Part shown: piece after piece, positions 55,960 through 64,000 of the stretch
How positions within the stretch are numbered: the first letter of the stretch is position 1
How the letters are laid out: each line of letters begins with the position of its first letter
Made by a program: the position numbers and the translations under genes
Source: Pseudomonas alcaliphila JAB1
GTDB taxonomy: Bacteria > Pseudomonadota > Gammaproteobacteria > Pseudomonadales > Pseudomonadaceae
DNA: 64,000 bases
NCBI RefSeq assembly: GCF_001941865.1
Contig: NZ_CP016162.1
Coordinates: forward strand, 558,001 to 622,000
Direction of reading: 5' to 3'
Notes under the pieces: model-generated
Databases searched by the model: none
What the model was told of the DNA's origin: nothing
What the model saw: the letters and a program-made list of their open reading frames with translations, nothing else

Positions 55960-57022
55960 ATGACTGTCGAGACGCATAAAGGGATTTTGCAGGAACGCGA
56001 AGGAACGCGGATCAGTCGTTCCGACTGTCATATCGCATTAGTGCCTTCTCTGGGGTTGGGCGATAGCCTGATTTACCTGGTCGTGGCCAATAACCTGGCG
56101 CGGGCCGGCTACCGCGTGACGATGCTCAGCAACCACCTGGCGCATTTTACCGACTGGTTACCGAACTTCGCCGTGCTGCCGTTTCCCAAGCCCGAAGAAA
56201 CGCAGTGCCTCGCCGAGGACTACGACCTCGTCCTGTCCGACTGCGGCAGCATTGTGGTAGGCATTGACCAGGAGCCGCTGCAATTGGCGAAGCAGTACGT
56301 CTTCGTGGGCACGCTTCGCGTCAATCCCATCTGTATCCAGGATCATAGCGCTCGCGTCGAACAACGCTGTGGGCCTGAAAAGGCCGCGCTCCCGCGGCCG
56401 CTCTCTGGCTGCGCTGGCCCGCTGCGGGTGATCGATGACCCTTGCGTGACCATGGTCGATCAGGCCGTGGCGTTCTGCCGGACCACGCTGGACCTTGAGC
56501 AGGCGTCATGCGATCCGGGGTTCGTAATTCCCGAGGACCCGTCGCGCGCCGTCATCCTCAGCGTGTCATGCTGTATCCGACCTCCTACAACGGGAAGAAG
56601 AACTGGCCGGCCCGCTAGTACCTGCGTCTTGCCCATCGCCTCAAGGGGCAGGGCTATGACCCGCAGTTCGTCCTTTCTCCGAAGGAGCGGGCCGAATGGA
56701 GCGAACACTAGGGGGATGCGTTTCTGATTCCTCACTTTTCCAACGTCCGTGAACTGGCGGCTTATCTTTATGAGTCCGGCTATATAATCGGCAGCGATTC
56801 GGGTGTCGGGCACCTGGCGGCCGCCTTGGTGTGCCGGTGTTGACGGTGTACCGCAAGCGTCGGGACGGTTTCTGCTGGCGGCCGGGCTGGGGACACAATG
56901 CAGTGGTACGCCCTTCTGTTTCTATCGGGGCGATGAGAGATGCTTGGATATATTCCCTCAGCGTAGGGCGGGTAGAGCGGGCGTTCGAAAGATTGGTTGC
57001 CAAGAATGAGGTAAGCGTTTGA
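55960..57022 (+). pseudogene. Decayed GT9 (heptosyltransferase-like) glycosyltransferase
   Basis: The sequence begins with an intact N-terminal half from the ATG at 55960, containing ALVPSLGLGDSLIYLVVANNL and AEDYDLVLSDCGS, a GT9-like start. The rest is broken. At about 56555-56570 the frame shifts to one reading RVMLYPTSYNGKKNWPAR. TAG stops occur in this second frame at 56616-56618 and 56709-56711, between them LRLAHRLKGQGYDPQFVLS, and the GT9 donor motif follows (IIGSDSGVGHLAAAL). Near 56827 the frame shifts again, to GVPVLTVYRKRRDGF, and ends at 57022. Two shifts and two stops mean it cannot make a full enzyme. Confidence 0.85.
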
Positions 57023-57954
57023 TGGGCATTGCGGGTGACAGCCTAGGCATCAAAGTTTCGGTGGTAATACCTGCCTACAACTATGCGGCGACATTGCCGC
57101 GTGCAGTAGAGTCAGTGCTTGTTCAGCTCAACGATGCCGCAGCTGAGTTGATTGTCATCGATGATGGCTCGACGGACGAAACACCTCAGGTCGTCAGTGG
57201 ATTGCTGGAAACCCATTCGAATGGTTTTCGGGCGATACGCAAGGAAAACGGTGGGCTTTCCTCCGTGCGTAATCGCGGTATTCGCGAAGCACAGGGGCAG
57301 TACCTGATTTTTCTGGATGCTGATGACGAACTGGCCGCCGGTGCGATAGAGACGGTCCTGCAGCATTTGCAAACGCATCCCCAGACGCGGATGGCTATCG
57401 GTGGGCACATCGGGGTTTGGCCTGACGGCAAGCGCCGTGAGCACCTTCCCGAGCAGCTTCCCGACGACCCGGTGCAGCGGCTGCGCGCCTACCTGCTGGA
57501 CAAGCGCCTGGCGCTGTCTAACGGCGCCTGCGTCATGCATCGCGAGGTGTTCGAGCGAGGCGACTATCCCGAGCAGTTTCGCAGCGCTGAAGATATCCCG
57601 GTGTTTGCCCAGGCGTTGGCCAACTACCCCTGCTCGTTGATCGCTAGCCCCTTGGCGCTGGTTCACAAGCACGATGACAGCCTGCGGCACCAGTTCAGCC
57701 ACGCCAAGACCGGTGGATTGGCGCTGGTCGATGAGGTGTTTTCTCCCCGTCGGCTGGATCAGCGTTTTCAGGGATTGAAGCCCGAGTTTTACGTGCAGCG
57801 CAGCTTGTCGCTGTTTCGCAGTGCCTACCTGGCGGGTGATGCAGACGCCGCCAAACAGTATTTCAGTGCCGCCTTCCGTTGTGACTGGCGTGTGCTATTC
57901 AAAGGGTCGTATATGCGCAAGGCTGTTCGCCTGTGGCTTGGGAAGGGCGTATGA
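57022..57954 (+). CDS. Family 2 glycosyltransferase
   Basis: The 310-residue protein has a GT-A fold: SVVIPAYNYAATLPRAVESVL at the N-terminus, LIVIDDGSTDETP, and the metal-binding DADDE motif in LIFLDADDELAAG. It is a nucleotide-sugar transferase of the core or O-antigen type. The ATG at 57022 shares bases with the end of the decayed gene (TGATG). The C-terminal ~100 residues are less conserved. The sugar transferred cannot be read. It does not match the P. aeruginosa genes at this position, so the region is variable. Stop and next start overlap (ATGA). Confidence 0.88.
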   Translation: MGIAGDSLGIKVSVVIPAYNYAATLPRAVESVLVQLNDAAAELIVIDDGSTDETPQVVSGLLETHSNGFRAIRKENGGLSSVRNRGIREAQGQYLIFLDADDELAAGAIETVLQHLQTHPQTRMAIGGHIGVWPDGKRREHLPEQLPDDPVQRLRAYLLDKRLALSNGACVMHREVFERGDYPEQFRSAEDIPVFAQALANYPCSLIASPLALVHKHDDSLRHQFSHAKTGGLALVDEVFSPRRLDQRFQGLKPEFYVQRSLSLFRSAYLAGDADAAKQYFSAAFRCDWRVLFKGSYMRKAVRLWLGKGV

Positions 57955-59096
57955 GCCGGAAGATCAAGGTTCTGCAAATGCAGAATCGCTACAACGTCAA
58001 CGCGTCCGATTTGGCTGAGCAGGTTATTCAGGGGCTTCCCGCGGATCGTTTCGAGGTCACCACCCTGTTCTTGCGTGGCCGTCCGGGGCCGGGCGAGCCC
58101 GAAAGTCGAGCAGCCCATTCCCTGTACCTGGACTTCAGTCAGTCAGACCTGAAAGGTTTGCGACTGCGAGCGCTCTGGCAACTTTATCGGCTGATTCGGG
58201 CGGAGCGCTTCGATGTAGTGATCGCCCATCGTTTCAAACCGATGAACATGCTGATGCTGCTTAATTGGATCCTATTCATTCCGCTATGTATCGGTGTCCA
58301 GCACGGTATTGGCGACTTTGATCGTGCCTACCGGCGCTGGGAAGCACGCCGTTTGCTCAAAAAAAATTGGCGCATCGTCGGTGTGTCGCGGGCGGTGCGT
58401 GATTATTTGGTTGGATGCGGTGCCGGTTTTAATGCCTCCAACACGGTGCAGATCAACAACGCAATTGATATTGATCGTGCCGAAGCGTTGCAGCACCCCA
58501 AGGCTCAAGCCCGTGAGTTGCTGGGGCTTGCCCAGGAGCCGTTCGTTTTCGGGGCTATTGGTCGGTTGGTGCCGGTCAAGGGGCACGTACATCTGATCGA
58601 GGCCTTTGTCGAGGTGCATGCCCGCCATCCACAGGCTCGACTGGCGATCATCGGTGAGGGCCGTTCCCGAGACGAACTCGAACAGATGATCGCGCAGCGG
58701 GGATTGGGGCAGGTGGTGCATCTGCTGGGCGAACGTGAGGATGCGCTGCAGTACGTACAGGCCTTCGATGCCTTTGTCATGCCGTCCTTGAGCGAAGGGC
58801 TACCGTTGGCACTGCTGGAGGGCATGAGTGGGCGGCTTCCGGTCATCGGCTCTGATATCCCCAGCCTGAAATCGATTCTCGAGGACTGCGGTGGACGCCT
58901 GTTCCCCTCCGGGCAGGGCACGGTACTGGCCGAGCGTCTATTGGAAGTGCTCGACATGACACAGCAGGCACGCGTTGCAGAGGGTGAACGTGCCTATGAC
59001 TATCTGCGTCGTGCCCATGACATTGAAGATTTTCGCCGGCACTATCGTGTGCTGTTGACGGCGGCGTTGGCCATGGACGGTATTCGTGATGATTGA
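57951..59096 (+). CDS. wapH: Family 4 glycosyltransferase, WapH-like
   Basis: The 381-residue protein starts at 57951, in the ATGA overlap with the previous gene. The GT4/GT-B fold is shown by the nucleotide-binding region FVFGAIGRLVPVKGHVHLIEAF and the C-terminal MPSLSEGLPLALLEGMSGRLPVIGSD with the E-x7-E motif. It has the likely N-terminus KIKVLQMQNRYNVNASDLAEQ. By position and type it could be WapH, which adds an outer-core glucose in P. aeruginosa; this name is tentative. The next gene starts within its last codons, eight bases overlapping. Confidence 0.75.
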   Translation: MSRKIKVLQMQNRYNVNASDLAEQVIQGLPADRFEVTTLFLRGRPGPGEPESRAAHSLYLDFSQSDLKGLRLRALWQLYRLIRAERFDVVIAHRFKPMNMLMLLNWILFIPLCIGVQHGIGDFDRAYRRWEARRLLKKNWRIVGVSRAVRDYLVGCGAGFNASNTVQINNAIDIDRAEALQHPKAQARELLGLAQEPFVFGAIGRLVPVKGHVHLIEAFVEVHARHPQARLAIIGEGRSRDELEQMIAQRGLGQVVHLLGEREDALQYVQAFDAFVMPSLSEGLPLALLEGMSGRLPVIGSDIPSLKSILEDCGGRLFPSGQGTVLAERLLEVLDMTQQARVAEGERAYDYLRRAHDIEDFRRHYRVLLTAALAMDGIRDD

Positions 59097-59958
59097 GGTA
59101 GACCAGCAGCCGCTGGTGAGTGTTGTAATTTCTTCGTACAACCATGCGCCCTACATCGAGGCCAGTATCGAGAGTGTGCTGGCGCAAAGCTATGCGAATC
59201 TGGAGCTGTTGGTTGTCGACGATGGGTCCAGCGATGATAGCGTCGAGCGGATTCGCACTTTGCAAGCGAAGCATGGCTTCGACTTCGTCGTTCAGGAGAA
59301 CAAAGGGCTGGCCGCGACGCTGAACGATTGCATTGCCCGTTCCCATGGCAGTCTGATCGCTCCCTTTGGCTCCGATGACATCATGTGCCCAGAGCGCATC
59401 GCGATTCAGGTGGCCTACCTGCAAGGCAAGCCTGAGGTGGGTATCTGTGCGGGCAATATCCAGCCCATCGATGCTAAAGGTGCTGCACTGCCCCAGCGTG
59501 AGCGCGGACGTGGGTTGCGCCGCCTGGATTTCGAGGATCTGTTCTGCGCCAAAAAAGTGGGGGCTCCGGCCCCGACCCTGCTGTTTCGGCGCGAGGCGTT
59601 GGAGGCTGTCGGGGGCTTCGATCCGAGTATCCGCCTGGAGGACTTGTTGATCGAGTTGAAGATTACCCGGGCCGGATACTTCATCGACGTGCTCCCCGAT
59701 GTGCTGGCGCAGTATCGGGTGCATGAAACCAATACCTACAAGAACCGGCGCATGATGGTGGACGCGGTGCTGAGCACCTATGGGCATTTTGCCGATCACC
59801 CGGACTATCCGAAGGTGTGCGCGGCCTTCATCAATTCGATGCTGCTCAAGTGTGCGCGCGATGACAAGCCGTTAGCTCGTGAGCTGTTGGCGCAACTGCC
59901 GATGAAGTACCGCAATCTGAAGACGGCTCGCGCGATTTTTCGCCTGATGATGCCCTGA
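59089..59958 (+). CDS. Family 2 glycosyltransferase
   Basis: The 289-residue protein is a second GT-A family 2 enzyme. Motifs are VSVVISSYNHAPYIEASIESV, LELLVVDDGSSDDSVERI, and the DxD-like element GSDDIM following LIAPF. The ATG at 59089 overlaps the end of the preceding gene by eight bases; a GTG one codon earlier is possible. It is the last of the plus-strand run before the convergent kinase-like gene, 11 bases away. The acceptor and donor are unknown, but core or O-antigen sugars are likely. Confidence 0.87.
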   Translation: MIEVDQQPLVSVVISSYNHAPYIEASIESVLAQSYANLELLVVDDGSSDDSVERIRTLQAKHGFDFVVQENKGLAATLNDCIARSHGSLIAPFGSDDIMCPERIAIQVAYLQGKPEVGICAGNIQPIDAKGAALPQRERGRGLRRLDFEDLFCAKKVGAPAPTLLFRREALEAVGGFDPSIRLEDLLIELKITRAGYFIDVLPDVLAQYRVHETNTYKNRRMMVDAVLSTYGHFADHPDYPKVCAAFINSMLLKCARDDKPLARELLAQLPMKYRNLKTARAIFRLMMP

Positions 59959-59969
59959 CGTCGGGCGAA

Positions 59970-60635
59970 TCAGGGGAGAGGTGGGTAGGCCTTGTTCAGC
60001 GCACGTTCGAAGCTCATCGCGTGCCTGCTGCTGCAATTCTGGGCATAACCCGCTACCCAATCCTGCCGATGCTGCTGTGTGAGCCACACGGTGTCTTCCG
60101 GGTAGCGCAGAATGTGCTGAATATTGCGCTTGCGCTTGCCGGCATTGAGCGGGTGGCTTCCAACTTTCATGTCCGACAGGTCGATCAGCCCTAGTGTGCC
60201 GTCTGGCAAGCGCAGGACATTGCCCAGGTGCAGGGAGCGGAAGTAGACACCTGACTGGTGCAGATGGGCGAGAAACGCTCCGAATTGACGAACTTCGATT
60301 GAGCGCTGTTCAGCATCGATTCGTCGCCAGTGGTTGCGCAGCGTGTCCCCTGGCAGCGGCCGATACAGCACGGCATTCAATCGCCTGTCAGGAATGAGCA
60401 GCAGCTCCACGACATCCGGGCAGGCGACGCCCAGCTCTTTCAGGCGCTGCACGTTGCTGGCGAAGCGCTCGCTTGGCAGGATCCAGAGCGCCGACGACAG
60501 CAGGCGCTTGCGCCGGTAGAACTTCAGGAAATTGCCGTCCGACAAGCGTGCGACCTTCAGCCCGAAGCCATCGCTTTCTATCGGGGTGGAGTTCTGCAGG
60601 AGCGCATCGAGCTGCAAGGTGCTGATTGTTCTCAT
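59970..60635 (-). CDS. Kinase-like protein of the LPS locus with altered catalytic loop
   Basis: The 221-residue protein starts at 60635 (MRTISTLQLDALLQNSTPIE), overlapping waaL by four bases. It has an LPS-kinase fold: LKFYRRKRLL with the probable ATP-binding Lys near residue 39, VLYRPLPGDTLR, and LGLIDLSDMKVG at the metal-binding place. The catalytic loop is YFRSLHLGNVL, with Ser134 where Asp is expected but Asn139 kept. The position matches PA4998 beside waaL in P. aeruginosa. It could act as a pseudokinase partner for waaL or the core kinases; the function is unknown. Confidence 0.8.
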   Translation of the reverse strand: MRTISTLQLDALLQNSTPIESDGFGLKVARLSDGNFLKFYRRKRLLSSALWILPSERFASNVQRLKELGVACPDVVELLLIPDRRLNAVLYRPLPGDTLRNHWRRIDAEQRSIEVRQFGAFLAHLHQSGVYFRSLHLGNVLRLPDGTLGLIDLSDMKVGSHPLNAGKRKRNIQHILRYPEDTVWLTQQHRQDWVAGYAQNCSSRHAMSFERALNKAYPPLP

Positions 60636-61789
60636 CGGTTGTCCAGTTGGCGCTGCTGGATGGAAAGTGCTGCTACCAGTGACAGTGGAATCCAGATCAG
60701 GAACCAGCTTTCGTTGGGCCTGGAGAGGTAGGAGCTGCCCTCGGTAAGGCCGGCAGCGATACCGTAGACGAGCAGTGCCGATGCGATCTGAAAACCGGCA
60801 TGTCTTCTCTGTTGCAGGCAACGGAACAAGGCGGCTCCGTACATCACCAGCCACAGGATGAGTCCGATGGCGCCGAGTTCCAGTAACACGGCCAGCTCTA
60901 CATTATGCGGGTCACTCAGAAGGCGACCGATTTCCGGGATATCGAAGATGAACTTACTGTCGTAGCCATATCCGAACCACGGCTTCGCGGCCGCCTGGGA
61001 AACGGCGTCGGCCCAGAGTTGAGGCCGGAAGGAAAGTCCGCGCTCCAGGAATATCTCCGGCATCGCTACAAAGGTCGCGATGGCCAGAGCGATCAGTGCA
61101 CCTATCAGGTAGGCCCCTCGGCGAGGTGTCATTGCCAGCATCCACAGGCTGGTCAAGGTCAGCGCCAGGAGCGGGGTGCGGGAGCCGGTGGCAAGAAGTG
61201 CAACCAGCAATGGAGTGGTACAGAGAATCGGCAGCCAGTCACGGCGCTCGCTCTTCGCGAGCCAGGCAGCCAGCCAGTAGGTGCAGAAGAAGCCCAGCAC
61301 ATGGGACGTCAGCAGCGGGTTGCTGAGTGCTCCGGTTCCAATCAGCCGTTGTTCGGATGGATAGGCGCTGGCATAGATGCACAGATTGATCACGGCCGCG
61401 CCTACGGCCAATAGCGCCCCGACTCTCAGTGCGGAGAGCAGCAGACGCTGATCCTTGCAGGCGATCAGGGTGCAGGCCGCAAAGATCATGAAGACGTACA
61501 GTGGCCGCTTGGCCAGGCCGCTCAGGCTGGCGTCTGCTTGGGTCCACGAAAGGCTCAGCAGCAGCCAGGTCGCGAATGCCAAATAGGCCAGCGTGATGGG
61601 TTCCTTGAGCAACTGCATGAAGACTTTTGGTGAGAGCAGCAGTGCGATCAGGGCGGGGGCGGCGAGCAGTGCGTAGAACAACTTCGTGTACTGGCTACCG
61701 TTCGCGGACCAGAATAGGCCGCTCAACAACACCAGGTAGCCCGCCACCAGCCAGTAGCTGGAAATGAAGTTGCTGATACGCAAGGGCAT
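60632..61789 (-). CDS. waaL: O-antigen ligase
   Basis: WaaL joins undecaprenyl-linked O-antigen to the lipid A-core at the periplasmic face. The 385-residue protein has about eleven hydrophobic segments and a large periplasmic loop near residues 280-345. In it, RGLSFRPQLWADAVSQAAAKPWFGYGYDS shows the Wzy_C-type arginines and the conserved (W/P)xxGxG, followed by DPHNVELAVLLELG with the conserved His. The ATG at 61789 has no clear ribosome-binding site; a longer frame to 61948 seems less likely. It lies between PA4998-like and the divergent msbA, as in P. aeruginosa. Confidence 0.85.
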   Translation of the reverse strand: MPLRISNFISSYWLVAGYLVLLSGLFWSANGSQYTKLFYALLAAPALIALLLSPKVFMQLLKEPITLAYLAFATWLLLSLSWTQADASLSGLAKRPLYVFMIFAACTLIACKDQRLLLSALRVGALLAVGAAVINLCIYASAYPSEQRLIGTGALSNPLLTSHVLGFFCTYWLAAWLAKSERRDWLPILCTTPLLVALLATGSRTPLLALTLTSLWMLAMTPRRGAYLIGALIALAIATFVAMPEIFLERGLSFRPQLWADAVSQAAAKPWFGYGYDSKFIFDIPEIGRLLSDPHNVELAVLLELGAIGLILWLVMYGAALFRCLQQRRHAGFQIASALLVYGIAAGLTEGSSYLSRPNESWFLIWIPLSLVAALSIQQRQLDNR

Positions 61790-61933
61790 GGGGCGTGTGG
61801 GAGGGAGTGATGTCTGCACGTTTGAAACCGGTGGCTGATTTTCGAATGGGCGGCATCTTAATGCATCCTCGGGGGGGTAGGCTGCACCTGTGCTAGAATT
61901 CGCGCTTTTTCGGCCAAGTCGAAGTGTGAGCGC

Positions 61934-63742
61934 ATGACCGACAAGCACACCACTGCAAGCCCATCTAGCAGCCTGAAAATCTACCTCCGGCTACTCGGAT
62001 ATGTCAGGCCCTATATAGGCATGTTCCTGATCAGCATCCTGGGTTACGTCATTTTTGCTTCCACCCAACCAATGCTGGCGGGCATCCTCAAGTACTTCGT
62101 GGATGGCCTGTCCAACCCTGATGTCGTGCTGTTTCCCACGGTGCCCTACCTGCGCGATCTGCAACTACTGCAGACGGTGCCCCTGCTCATCGTCCTGATC
62201 GCCGCCTGGCAGGGTGTCGGTTCCTTCCTGGGTAACTATTTCCTGGCCAGGGTCTCGCTGGGCCTGGTTCACGACTTGCGTATCGCACTGTTCAACAGCC
62301 TCATGGTGTTGCCGAACCGCTATTTCGATAGCCACAACTCCGGTCACCTGATCTCGCGCATCACCTTCAACGTGACGATGGTCACCGGTGCTGCGACGGA
62401 CGCAATCAAGGTGGTTATCCGCGAAGGGCTGACGGTCATCTTCCTGTTCGCCTACCTGCTGTGGATGAACTGGCAACTGACTCTGGTTATGCTGGCAATC
62501 CTGCCGTTGATCGCATTGATGGTGAACAGTGCCAGCAAGAAATTTCGCAAGCAGAGCAAGAAGATTCAGGTGGCGATGGGCGATGTTACCCACGTTGCCT
62601 CGGAAACGATCCAGGGGTACCGGGTGGTGCGCAGTTTTGGCGGGGAGACTTACGAATCCCGGCGCTTTGCCGCTGCCAGCCAGGACAATACCGAGAAACA
62701 GCTGCGCATGACCAAGACCGGAGCGGTGTACACGCCGATGCTGCAACTGGTGATCTACAGCGCGATGGCCGTGTTGATGTTCCTCGTTTTGCTGCTGCGT
62801 GGCGATGCTACGGCAGGTGACTTGGTGGCCTATATCACCGCTGCGGGGCTCCTGCCCAAACCCATTCGCCAGTTGTCCGAGGTCAGCTCGACGATTCAAA
62901 AGGGTATTGCCGGTGCCGAGAGCATCTTCGAGCAGTTGGATGAGGTGCCCGAAGTCGATCAGGGAACTGTAGAGCGCGAGCGCGTCAGCGGTCGTTTGGA
63001 AGTACGCAACCTGAGCTTCCAGTATCCGGACACGGAAAAGCCTGTGCTCAGTGATATCAATTTCACGGCTGAGCCTGGGCAGATGGTGGCATTGGTCGGG
63101 CGTTCCGGTAGCGGAAAATCGACCCTGGCCAACCTGATTCCTCGTTTCTACCATCACGAAACGGGTCAGATCCTGTTGGATGGGGTAGACGTCGAGCAAT
63201 ACAAATTGCGTAATCTGCGGCGTCATATTGCCCTGGTTACGCAGCAGGTCACCCTGTTCAACGACAGTGTGGCCAGCAATATTGCTTATGGCGACCTGGC
63301 CGATGCTCCGCGTGAAGCGATTGAGCAGGCGGTCGAAGCGGCCTACGCCAAGGAATTCATCGACAAGCTGCCGCAGGGGCTGGATACCGAGGTTGGCGAA
63401 AACGGCGTGCTGTTGTCTGGTGGCCAGCGCCAGCGCTTGGCAATTGCGCGGGCGTTGCTCAAGGATGCACCGATCCTGGTGCTGGACGAAGCGACCTCGG
63501 CCCTTGACACTGAGTCCGAGCGGCATATCCAGGCCGCTCTGGATCGGGTCATGGAGGGCCGAACCACGTTGGTGATTGCACATCGTCTGTCGACCATCGA
63601 GAAGGCCGATATGATTCTGGTGATGGATCAGGGGCGCATCGTCGAGCGCGGTACTCACGACCAGTTGCTGGCCCAAAACGGTTTCTATGCACGTTTGCAT
63701 TCCATGGGGCTCGATGAAGGCGCGCCCTTGGATATCGCCTGA
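61934..63742 (+). CDS. msbA: Lipid A export ABC transporter MsbA
   Basis: MsbA flips lipid A-core from the inner to the outer leaflet of the inner membrane. The 602-residue protein is a half-transporter. Six membrane helices occupy about residues 25-320, then an ATPase domain. Walker [10 protein letters not shown] is at residues 389-397, the signature [20 protein letters not shown] and Walker [12 protein letters not shown] follow. The N-terminal pattern [18 protein letters not shown] matches the family. It is divergent from waaL and followed by hldE after 41 bases, the order in P. aeruginosa. Confidence 0.96.
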   Translation: MTDKHTTASPSSSLKIYLRLLGYVRPYIGMFLISILGYVIFASTQPMLAGILKYFVDGLSNPDVVLFPTVPYLRDLQLLQTVPLLIVLIAAWQGVGSFLGNYFLARVSLGLVHDLRIALFNSLMVLPNRYFDSHNSGHLISRITFNVTMVTGAATDAIKVVIREGLTVIFLFAYLLWMNWQLTLVMLAILPLIALMVNSASKKFRKQSKKIQVAMGDVTHVASETIQGYRVVRSFGGETYESRRFAAASQDNTEKQLRMTKTGAVYTPMLQLVIYSAMAVLMFLVLLLRGDATAGDLVAYITAAGLLPKPIRQLSEVSSTIQKGIAGAESIFEQLDEVPEVDQGTVERERVSGRLEVRNLSFQYPDTEKPVLSDINFTAEPGQMVALVGRSGSGKSTLANLIPRFYHHETGQILLDGVDVEQYKLRNLRRHIALVTQQVTLFNDSVASNIAYGDLADAPREAIEQAVEAAYAKEFIDKLPQGLDTEVGENGVLLSGGQRQRLAIARALLKDAPILVLDEATSALDTESERHIQAALDRVMEGRTTLVIAHRLSTIEKADMILVMDQGRIVERGTHDQLLAQNGFYARLHSMGLDEGAPLDIA

Positions 63743-63783
63743 TAAACTACGAGCCCGCCAACACTAAGGCCCCCGGAGTTCAC

Positions 63784-64000
63784 ATGAAGTTGACCATGCC
63801 CCGTTACGATCAAGCCGCCGTCCTGGTGGTGGGCGACGTGATGCTCGATCGCTATTGGCATGGCGGCACCTCGCGGATTTCTCCGGAGGCGCCGGTGCCG
63901 GTGGTGCGTGTCGACCAGATCGAGGATCGTCCCGGTGGTGCTGCCAACGTGGCTCTGAATATCGCCGCGCTCGGCGCGCGAGCCTTGCTGGTTGGTGTGA
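63784..64000 (+). CDS. hldE: ADP-heptose synthesis bifunctional protein HldE, N-terminal part
   Basis: Only the first 72 codons are in the window. The sequence [35 protein letters not shown] contains the PfkB/RfaE sugar-kinase start, [12 protein letters not shown], followed by [29 protein letters not shown] with the substrate-binding GGAANVA loop. HldE phosphorylates D-glycero-D-manno-heptose 7-phosphate and later adds AMP, supplying ADP-heptose for WaaC and WaaF. GGAG lies about 8 bases before the ATG. The rest lies beyond the window. Confidence 0.95.
   Translation, partial: MKLTMPRYDQAAVLVVGDVMLDRYWHGGTSRISPEAPVPVVRVDQIEDRPGGAANVALNIAALGARALLVGV

Noticed and set aside
54508..56031. 507-codon minus-strand frame opposite wapO
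   Set aside because: wapO is a clear carbamoyltransferase on the plus strand; the antisense frame lacks recognisable motifs.

Overview
The window looks like a chromosomal segment of a GC-rich Pseudomonas, most likely of the P. mendocina / P. oleovarans / P. pseudoalcaligenes group. The gene order follows the P. aeruginosa PA5037 to PA4996 neighbourhood closely: SPOR protein, gltB, gltD, hemE, lipoprotein, ParA, UspA; selO, mscK, acyl-CoA dehydrogenase, msrA, dipA, aceF, aceE, glnE, ilvE, waaF, waaC, waaG, waaP and LPS kinases, carbamoyltransferase, wapH-like, PA4998-like, waaL, msbA, hldE. That comparison is from memory of the PAO1 map, not from a search. No rRNA, tRNA, CRISPR, prophage or insertion sequence was seen.

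Region by region. 1-6.9 kb: the end of a DamX-like SPOR protein, then gltBD (glutamate synthase). 6.9-12.7 kb: a cynF-cynABDS cyanate cluster placed between gltD and hemE, which are neighbours in P. aeruginosa. It has a sigma-54 activator, a divergent -24/-12 promoter, three matching upstream palindromes, a nitrate/cyanate-type ABC transporter and cyanase. Cyanate becomes ammonium, which feeds nitrogen assimilation. 12.7-19.1 kb: hemE, a lipoprotein, an orphan ParA ATPase, a tandem Usp, a hotdog protein, trxC and an SLC13 transporter. 19.4-26.1 kb: selO, an MscK-type mechanosensitive channel and a CvrA-type K+/H+ antiporter. 26.2-38.1 kb: acyl-CoA dehydrogenase, a nitronate monooxygenase/MFS/LysR set, rlmJ, an HD-GYP protein, a YjfB-like small protein, msrA, dipA and a secreted unknown. 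38.2-47 kb: aceF-aceE divergent from glnE-ilvE, with a pair of strong dyads between them.

47.2-64 kb is the LPS core and export locus. waaF-waaC-waaG-waaP and three further kinase-fold genes are nearly all overlapping, followed by the carbamoyltransferase wapO. A decayed family-9 glycosyltransferase and three intact glycosyltransferases follow. On the minus strand are a kinase-like gene and waaL, then msbA and the start of hldE. Together these make the heptose/phosphate inner core, decorate it, flip lipid A-core and ligate O antigen.

The observations most worth a second look are the three TGACGA-N4-TCGT sites upstream of the cyn promoter, the paired TGTAGT-N3-ACTACA dyads between aceE and glnE, the decayed LPS glycosyltransferase in an outer-core block, and two LPS-kinase-like proteins whose catalytic-loop aspartate is replaced.
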